Positions 57,188 to 64,000 of a stretch of 64,000 nt of DNA are shown here, piece after piece. The position numbers and the translations under genes are program-made. The stretch is taken from NCBI RefSeq assembly GCF_043290135.1, contig NW_027464588.1, positions 7,510,001-7,574,000 on the forward strand. Reading direction: 5' to 3'. Each line of letters begins with the position of its first letter. Positions within the stretch are counted from its first letter, which is position 1. This DNA comes from Rhipicephalus microplus. Lineage: Eukaryota; Arthropoda; Arachnida; Ixodida; Ixodidae. The notes beneath the pieces are model-generated. The model made no database searches and was not told where the DNA came from. It saw only the letters and a program-made list of their open reading frames with translations.

Positions 57188-58663
57188 ATGGATCTCGTGA
57201 ATTTGGTAGCTTTTGGTGAGAAGATGGGTTTTCGTGGCACCGAACTACGGAAGTGGGTGAGCCAGAACAAAAAAGTAAGAAGAAAATGAGAGCGCCAAAT
57301 ATAAAAAAGCAGCTGAGTTGGAAAAACTACGTTTGGCGGTTGAAAGAACCAAAGCGGAAAAAACAGCTGAGCTTGAGAGAGAGAACGGATGTCAGCTGAG
57401 GGGGCCAAGGAAGAAAAAGCAGCTGAGTTGGAGAGGAGGGCTGGCAGCTGAGAGGGCCAACAAAAAATGCAGCTGAGTTGGAGAGAGGGAGAGTTTGGCA
57501 GATGAGAGGGCGAAAAAAGAAAGAGAGGCGAAGGAGTGACAGCTGAAAGAAAAAAGAGAAGCGGAGATGGCTGAAATGGAAAGCCAGCGGCAGCACGAGA
57601 TGGAACTCGAGTGGCTCCGTTTGCAATAGCGAAGTGGAACTGCCTTGCAGGCTAGAGTTGAAAGCAGCGAAAGGTAAGATCATGGCTTCCGCTTGAACCC
57701 AAGCAAGCTGCTCGTAGCATTTGACGAAGGAGGCGGAAATGTTGTAGGTGCGTGTGCTCAGATTTGTGTGCACGTTGAAGAACCCCAGGTGGTCGAAATT
57801 TCCGGAGCCCTCCACTACGGCGTCTCTCATAATCATATGGTGGTTTCGGGACGTTAAACCCCGCATATCAATCAATCAGCGTTTGACGAATAGAGGGACA
57901 AACTTGACGCGTACCTTCACCGATTTGAGACGATTGCAAGGAGCCAAAATTAGCCGCAACATCAATGGGCAACTGCTTTGAGTACTTGCTTGATTGGCGA
58001 AGCGCTCAGCGTGTACGAGAGGCTGACGCCGACCAATGCAGTCAACTATACAAAGGAGAAAGCTGCTTTATTGAAGTAATTTAGATTAGGGTGGAAGGTT
58101 TGCGGGACAGATTTCGGACAGAAAAACCAGCTGGTGGTGAGACGGCTATGCAGTACGCCACCCGACTTAGCCATTATTTGGACAGATGAGTCGAACTTTC
58201 AGGGACAGCACAGGAGTACGATGAGCTTAAAGAGCTCCTTATCAGAGAGCAATTTCTTACCAATTGCCACTCAAGCCTGTCGCTGTACTTGAAAGAAAGG
58301 AGAGCTAAGTCACTTGAAGACATGCTTGAATTGGCTGATCAATTCTTGCAAGCGCAAGGTGGCAGAAATCTGGCCATGGTTAAGAAGAAATGTCGCGAAG
58401 ATTCGAAGAAATTGGCACCCTAGCAGAAAAAGCCTGTACATGAGAGTGTTGCGCCATGTTTTCTGTGTAAATAAGTGGGTCATCGCGCTAACAGCTGTCG
58501 AACTAACTTTACGAGCCCTACGGTTGTTAAATGTTTCAAATGTGGTCACACCGGGCACAAGGCAGACGCATGTCGTAACGAGGCGACTCAAACTCACCAA
58601 GAAGCCTGTGTGCATGCGGCACCGAAAGCCGATGATGATGACGTCACCGATGGGTTCGTGTAG
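57188..58663 (+). pseudogene. Element C gag, broken and SINE-interrupted
   Basis: The ATG at 57,188 begins MDLVNLVAFGEKMGFRGTEL, a start I recall from tick gypsy gag proteins with a SCAN-like capsid. An early frameshift or stop near 57,275 and further stops follow. A charged coiled-coil-like segment (57,290-57,620) leads into the capsid region. A truncated SINE lies at 57,729-57,878. Gag resumes after it (LDAYLHRFETIARS-like motif near 57,900; EQFLTNCHSSLSLYLKERRA near 58,250). The nucleocapsid has two CCHC knuckles. The first contains an in-frame stop (near 58,468) and the second is intact (CFKCGHTGHKADAC, about 58,535-58,575). Confidence 0.8.
57729..57878 (+). mobile_element. 5'-truncated Ruka-like SINE inside element C gag
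   Basis: Only the 3' three-quarters of the SINE is present, from AGGCGGAAATGTTGTAGG to CCGCATATCAATCAATCA. It is flanked by a 12-bp target-site duplication, GCATTTGACGAA (57,717-57,728) and GCGTTTGACGAA (57,879-57,890), matching at 11 of 12. The tRNA-derived head is missing, so the copy is promoterless. 5' truncation with a 12-bp duplication fits target-primed insertion. Confidence 0.93.
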
Positions 58664-58751
58664 TTGAAAAATGGGGAGAAACTACCTATTGTGCGTGTTG
58701 TTTTGACAAATCGGCCAACCAGTGTTACGAAGGGAATGCCAATGCTGCCTG

Positions 58752-58959
58752 AAAAATTGTGGGCAAGGAAATTACAGTGTTAAGAGACACTGGTAGCTCC
58801 ACTGTTATCGTGCAAAGAAACTTGGTGTGGGAAAGCGAACTAACAGACAAAACTAAAAAATTGTGGGCAAGGGAATTACAGTGTTAAGAGACACTGGTAG
58901 CTCAACTGTTATCGTGCAGAGAAAGTCGGTGCGGCAAATGGAACTAACAGGCAAAACTA
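58752..58959 (+). repeat. 104-bp tandem duplication across protease active site
   Basis: 58,752-58,855 and 58,856-58,959 are direct copies with some substitutions. Both encode LRDTGSSTVIVQR, so the aspartic protease DTG motif is present twice in tandem. The duplication disrupts the protease fold and adds frame damage. Confidence 0.85.
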
Positions 58960-59112
58960 AAGTGGTTTGCGTAATTGAGAGTGTACGGTTCGGATGTTTT
59001 CCGAAGCAAAGATTGAGGTTTGGATCTCTTACTTCATCGGGAAGGTTGCCGCCCTATGTATAATGACCCCTCTGTATGACCTCATCATCGGTAACATCTA
59101 CGGGCCGCGAGG
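58870..59112 (+). pseudogene. Element C protease remnant
   Basis: After the duplicated DTG segment, TGKTKVVCVIESVRFGCFP is in one frame and the C-terminal protease segment (ALCIMTPLYDLIIGNIYGP, in the family YDLIIGNV-type motif) is in another near 59,030-59,100. Frame changes separate them. The active site D-T-G is visible (RDTGSS), but no intact retropepsin frame remains. Confidence 0.65.
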
Positions 59113-59582
59113 GCCGAGCGATCGATCCGATATGTTTGGGGGAAGACCCGAAGATGGAGCAATCGCCGACACAGGGACCGCGAGATACAGTGAAAGTGCA
59201 TCCCGCGAAGGATTCCACCCAAGCTCAAGGTGAAGCCGCGGTGCAAAAGAAAGAGAATCAGGAGATAATCGTGTTTAACGAGAGAACGTGCCGTGCAGCT
59301 GGAATTGCGGTGGAACTACCTCAACCGACCAACAATGAAAACGCGGCGGAGTCGGCCAGCCAGGCCCAATGTCGGGACGCGAAGAAGCTGGTGAATACCC
59401 AGACAAGATCGGTTGAACGTTATGAACCGTTAACGGTGTCTAAAGTGTCAATGATGGCTCAGATGCCGCCTCAGATACCATCGTCTGAAAGGGCTCGTTG
59501 GAACAGAAACAAGAGTAATAAGAAAAGATCGAGCAAGCATCGCAACAAAGGGCGCAAGCGAAGCTCGAAATGCACAGGATAG
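59076..59582 (+). pseudogene. Element C C-terminal ORF, basic tail
   Basis: A 168-codon frame. Its middle contains AAVQKKENQEIIVFNERTC. It ends in a strongly basic tail (WNRNKSNKKRSSKHRNKGRK) before a stop at 59,582. In related elements, protease is followed by a linker, RT, RNase H and integrase, none of which can be recognised here. I read this frame as the protease-RT linker joined by deletion to the extreme 3' end of pol. It could also be an unrelated accessory frame. Confidence 0.5.
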
Positions 59583-59963
59583 GTGTTGAGGTCGAATCGG
59601 AATGTGTTTGGCAGTGTTGAGTGCAATAGGTTGTGTTATTATTGTTGTTATCCAGTGTCACAAGTGTCAGTGTTTGTGTCGGTGACGCGATGTTATTGAT
59701 ATGATTGTACAATTGTTGTAGAGACAAACCTTTGTATGCCTGAGTTGTTTGAAATGTGTGATGGAGCGTATTTAAGTACTTTGGTTATATTACATGTGTT
59801 GTGAAATTGCATTGCAATATACATTGTATCGAGTGTTCTGCTGTGAATGTAACGCGCCTTGAGCGATGGTCTGTGTTACGCACGTTTTATTGAGTTGTGA
59901 CCATTCGCACTCATTTGTGTGGTTTTGCAGTTTATGAGATAATATTCTTAAAGTGGGGGGCAG
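59583..59963 (+). other. Element C 3' non-coding region and polypurine tract
   Basis: T/G-rich 3' region ending in the polypurine tract AAAGTGGGGGGCAG immediately before TGTCACAAACGAGCG of the right LTR. It primes plus-strand DNA synthesis in LTR elements. The adjacency to the LTR fixes the element orientation as plus. Confidence 0.8.
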
Positions 59964-60642
59964 TGTCACAAACGAGCGCTCAGAAAAGAGCGCACCGCCG
60001 ACTTCTGGCGACAGTGATTGTGCCGGGCGCCGGAGAGACGCCTCGTGGTTGGTTCTAGAGAAGAAAGAACAAGCATCCAGACTCTCTGGGCGCGCTGTCT
60101 CTCCCCCTCGAAAGCGTAGTTTCGACTCCCTGGGCGCGCTGTCTCTCCCCCTCGAAAGCGTAGTTTCGTCGACCAAACTCTTCACATCGACCGCCAAGCA
60201 ATCCCTGGGATATTTTGAAGGAATGGGGCGTGGTGATGTAGAGTTGCGTCACGAGTCGCAGACGGTCTTCGAAACGTCTCGCTCTTTCCCCAGCCTTGGC
60301 TGTGCATCGCGCTGACGAAACAATTAGTTATCTGGATTCTAGCGCGAAAAGTATTTAAGCGAGCAGCGGAGAAGGGAAATCAGTAGATGACAGTTTACGC
60401 CAGTGTGCGTAGGCAGGAGAAAAAGAAGTTTGCACAAGTGTGCGTAGGGTCATTTCGCCGTGTCGGTGGACGCTTTTGTCATCAGGGACAAAGCGGGCGA
60501 TGAAGAGGGTTTCCGCCTGAAGGGTGAAGGCTGGTGGTACCAGCAGAATAATAATGTGAGACAAAGGCAACGGATGGGAAGCCGACGTGCTGCCAGCGAA
60601 GAAGTTTGGTGCTTGGAGAGCGGCCAATTGAATAGGCGAGGA
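59964..60642 (+). repeat. Element C 3' LTR, truncated
   Basis: Homologous to the first two-thirds of the left LTR, beginning TGTCACAAACGAGCGCTCAG. It contains a 44-bp internal tandem duplication (60,080-60,123 and 60,124-60,167) absent from the left LTR. It ends near GGCGAG at 60,640, where the left LTR continues for another roughly 400 bp. Confidence 0.88.
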
Positions 60643-63123
60643 ATAGGCAGCACCTGAAAAACGAAATGCCGTACGATGATTAATAAAAGCTTTACTACCT
60701 ACACGTTGAGTTTGCACAAAATTACACACCAAGTGCTTTATGTAAGTACAAAAAATTGTACCTACATAAACACATTAGGAGCATAAGACATAAGGAACAT
60801 TGCAATTGCCATTAGCAATCCACAGCTTGTAAGTTGTAGTTGGTGCTTATTTGACGCAACTTGCAAAAATTGGTTGTGAAAGCACCAAGAGCTAAACAGG
60901 GACATTGAACATGCTCCATTTCAAGTATGACATTAAGACCCAGTGCCCATAGATATTCAAACACAAAGTTTGTGATTCACTCGGGCTTATACATGCTAGT
61001 AAATCATTTAAATAAGCACGGACAAAAAAGTGCTGATGTCGTCTAAATGTTATCGCGTCCATGCAGCTTGTACTTGCCGCTAGATCGCATCGCTACGAAG
61101 TATAAACACGCGCAAGCACAGAGACCGGCAGAACACAACTTCAAAAACATTTGTAATTTCATATAACTTTGTCTGTCAGTAACCAACGAAGCTCTCTAGT
61201 AAATGCGCTATTTAGCATACTTTTTCTAGGTCTACCGCAACGTTAAGTTGATGACTAAACATGTACGAAAATAAGCTTTTTTGCAACTGCATGTTTAGCC
61301 AACTGAACACATTGTTTCACGTTATTTTCGTCTGAAAGTAGTTTTTACTACAGTAAAACTTCGTGACAATTGGTTAATATAAACCATCACCTTTCACTAA
61401 ATGTTATTTTTCTATAAAAAATCCCTAATATATGCTATATTGTCCATTAAGGCAGCATAAAAACCACGAAAGTGTAATAGTTCGTAACACTTATTTGATC
61501 TAAAATCCATACCATCCTTCTACAGGATTTTTTTTAATTTAGGAAGAATAGCTTTTTTTACAACGCGTTTTACGGTTTCTAGTTTTCCGCAAAAATTCAC
61601 ATGTGGCTTGAGGTAGTAAAAAATTAACTTCACAAGAAATGCTTGGGAGGAGAACTTCCTGCTTCATCTAGATTGTCCATAATTTCATTCAAGCCAATCG
61701 CCGACGGTCAAGCCCCAAGGTTGGGCCAGTTGATGAGAAATGACCCCGTCACAAAACAAGAATTTACATTTTTTTGTGCCAAAGAAACCGTGCCATTTCC
61801 TCCGTACTATAAACGTATTCAGTGGGTTTATCTGCTCGAAATACCTGGAATGAAATAGAGGACAATAGAATACATTTGCCTTAACTATGATTGCCATTCA
61901 TTCTACCTCCAGATCTGTAAAGCTATGAACGTGTGAACTGCCTATGTCATGTAAAATGAAGTGCTCTCGAGCAAAGGGACAAAAAACATTACCTTTCATC
62001 ATAACCTGTTCCAAACAATGCTACCACATTCGCTTGCCTAAAGGGACTGACAACTAATTTTTAGGCACATATTTTCTTTAGCGCAACGGAAAGTTAACTT
62101 GTCAGTGTCTAGCCACTGAATGGTTATGTGGAAAACGCCGTGAAAAAAATTTAATCAGAATTTTTCGATCTTGGGCAATTATGAAGTCTTCACACACTTG
62201 ATAACACATGCTTTAAACAGTGAGTGCGAGAGCGGTTTGTGTTTGAGCGTGGCAGTTTATGCACACGCCGCGGCTCGACTTGGGCCACTGGCAGCCGCGA
62301 AGGCAGCGCCGCTTCTCACCATGCAACTCCTTTTACCTCGTAGGCAGCACAGAACAAAGCGGGGATAGACAATAATATACATACTATAACTTTGTGGACC
62401 AATTATGGCACGCATGACAGCACCAGGCTACGTGACTACGTACAACACAGTGACCGACTTCATAATCCACCTTCAAAGCTCTTCTGCTAGGCCGCCCGAC
62501 CTACCTGTTTTTGTTACTTTTAAGCACGATTTTAAAATATAAATCCTACTTCCTATGCAAAAATAATCCTGGAATCTGTCACTATATTTCACGGTCTTTT
62601 CATTTCTACCAGGATCTAATCATACGTTCTGCCCAGTTGTCGGTCCCTTGCGAAGGTTTCATGTGGTGAATATGTTTTATGAACATAACAAGCACAAAAT
62701 ATATTTATTGAGTGAGTCTGAGCGAGCTCCACCTTTCATTGCCAACCAATGGTCTTATCTACTCGCCTATGGCATTACTATCAGCCTTATATCAGCTTAC
62801 GTTTATACTCAAATCTATTCACACATGCCTCAACGCACTAGCGTTCACGGTCCACCTCAATGTTTATTGACATGAGGTGTGAATGGGGGGAAAGGGGGGT
62901 GCCATGACCTCCCCCCACAAACTTTTTCACGGGAAGTTCTTGATATAAATACCTCGTATGAGTCGCACATTTTATAAAAATTGTCCTTAGTGAATTGCAG
63001 CCACTGATAACTTTTATTTATACGTACAAGGTCAAAAGGCGCTTTGTAGAGCACCGATTATGAGATATTGACGTTAAAGAATTGTTTACAACACGATCGG
63101 AAAAGCTAATTTTACGACAACGG
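60643..63123. other. No gene recognised
   Basis: AT-rich with short frames. A 15-bp hairpin (60,737-60,751 with 60,756-60,770, one mismatch) lies close to the truncated LTR. A 71-codon frame at 61,643-61,858 (with RNDPVTKQEFTFFCAKETV) is curious but unrecognised, with no supporting splice or promoter signals. A CpG-richer patch at 62,260-62,350 contains no clear element. Confidence 0.45.
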
Positions 63124-63330
63124 ACTCATGTGTCGACTCACTCAGGCTCACTCAGACTCAGGTCAAGCCGTGAGTCTGAGTGAGTCCGGCTGAGTAATAT
63201 GCTCGAGAGTCGAAGTCCAGTTCAGAAGAAGTTTCTGAGTGAGTCTGGTCAAGGAAGATTTCAGTGAGTGTAAGTCCGAGTGAGCTCTCAGAGCAAAATA
63301 CATTTCTTGGGTGAGTCTAAGTCAGTTCTC
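63124..63330. repeat. Degenerate TGAGTC/GACTCA repeat
   Basis: Repeated TGAGTC-type hexamers, with CACTCAGACTCA at the left in opposite orientation (about 63,136-63,164) and GTGAGTCTGAGTGAGTCCG onwards to the right. The strand switch forms a potential foldback centred near 63,165. It is a simple-sequence repeat. TGAGTCA-like sites would also fit AP-1, but composition explains them. Confidence 0.7.
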
Positions 63331-64000
63331 ACATTTTTGCCGGCCTATGTTCACAGGTATAACTATCTTGCGAAATAGTTTTGTGGGCTATTAGTAAAGT
63401 AGTTAATTTAAAAAAAGAAATAAACTTCTATGTCGTTGCATTGTTACTACTATATAAGCCACTTCCAAGCTTTATGTACATAGTGCTGTTACATCATTAA
63501 ATGTTCAATTAAGGGTATAGAATCACTTTGTGACAATAAGGTCAGCAAAGTTCTGGTGATAAGAAACCACTGAACAGGGAATGCTGCTGGAGGCAATGAT
63601 TTAACACGAGGACTTTTCATCACTTTTTTTCGAAGCGTTGGTTTCACAGAAATTCCCTGTTTAACAATTTCTCATCATTTCAAGCCTCCATCTTCCCTTA
63701 ACTTCTATCTTATTAAGTAAACATTAAGTAAGACAGCAAGTGCAACTGAATCTGTACATTTAGGGTATACCCTAAACGAGATGTCCTGCTATTCAATGTC
63801 AATGGTGAAACACTTAGAGAGATAAACCTTTATGAATTATTCACTGATGAATGATATTCACTCGTGCTATCTAGATATGTCTGATGCTCTCAGATAACCC
63901 ACTAGCCATACCAATGGATCAAAGAGAAAATGAGACTTCAGGAACATCTTGCACTCCAGAACCAGATAAGGAACATCCCTTAGGACTGCCTACAGGTAAA
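63331..64000. other. No gene recognised
   Basis: AT-rich DNA with short frames only. The window edge cuts it, so an element continuing beyond 64,000 cannot be excluded. Confidence 0.5.

Larger units (their letters stand above)
55818..60642 (+). mobile_element. Ty3/gypsy LTR retrotransposon C, internally deleted
   Basis: The left LTR is 55,818-56,983 and the right LTR fragment is 59,964-60,642. The primer-binding site region at 56,991-57,008 and polypurine tract 59,950-59,963 (AAAGTGGGGGGCAG) are present. Internally only gag and protease remnants and a basic C-terminal ORF remain: there is no RT or RNase H motif, nor a recognisable integrase core. It is a non-autonomous deletion derivative. 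The right LTR ends prematurely and no array sequence follows, so a deletion removed the right edge. Confidence 0.92.

Noticed and set aside
61643..61858. 71-codon frame with balanced composition
   Set aside because: Too short, without splice, promoter or family support. Mentioned in the intergenic entry only.

Overview
This is nuclear, non-coding-rich animal DNA, most likely from a hard tick (Ixodidae; a metastriate such as Rhipicephalus or a relative). The reasons are a moderately AT-rich base composition, no bacterial gene layout, no long cellular open frame, and at least eleven copies of a roughly 200-240 bp tRNA-derived SINE that looks like the tick Ruka family. Three Ty3/gypsy retrotransposons of tick-like type are also present. 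I see no complete cellular gene; two short stretches with good splice sites (46.2 and 50.6 kb) are the only candidate cellular exons.

Layout. 1-6.25 kb: nothing recognisable except a cluster of CRE palindromes. 6-12.5 kb: a SINE and three arrays of a degenerate GGAC/GTCC minisatellite, two of them with conserved flanks. 12.5-14.0 kb: a composite element bounded by a 10-bp inverted motif and carrying a TATC microsatellite and 147-149 bp satellite units. 14.35-15 kb: a decayed tandem repeat. 15-28 kb: mostly featureless, with SINEs and a pair of inverted tRNA-like heads. 29.6-31.5 kb: a 34-bp foldback, another minisatellite, two hairpins and the first copy of a segmental duplication. 31.5-37.35 kb: gypsy element A (minus strand, heavily decayed). 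37.9-38.8 kb: the second duplication copy. 38.9-44.9 kb: a second copy of the composite satellite element, in the opposite orientation and split by the young gypsy element B (39,569-44,079, minus strand). 45-53.8 kb: minisatellite, SINEs and candidate exons. 53.8-55.8 kb: a 113-bp tandem array organised as 225-bp dimers, interrupted by a 692-bp block with terminal inverted repeats that carries its own TATA/Inr promoter and a 46-codon ORF. 55.8-60.64 kb: gypsy element C (plus strand), which keeps gag and protease remnants but has lost RT, RNase H and most or all of integrase. 60.6-64 kb: featureless apart from a TGAGTC-type repeat.

The functional picture is mobile-element biology. Elements A and B keep the gag-protease-RT-RNase H-integrase order. 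All three gypsy copies are broken: A by several frameshifts and active-site substitutions, B by one nonsense codon and two frameshifts, C by internal deletion. The SINEs would depend on LINE machinery in trans; only a probable LINE 3' tail is visible (37.35-37.52 kb). The two TIR-bounded blocks share an ATGCGRAGCA-like end motif and are my best candidates for an undescribed family of non-autonomous elements that carry satellites.
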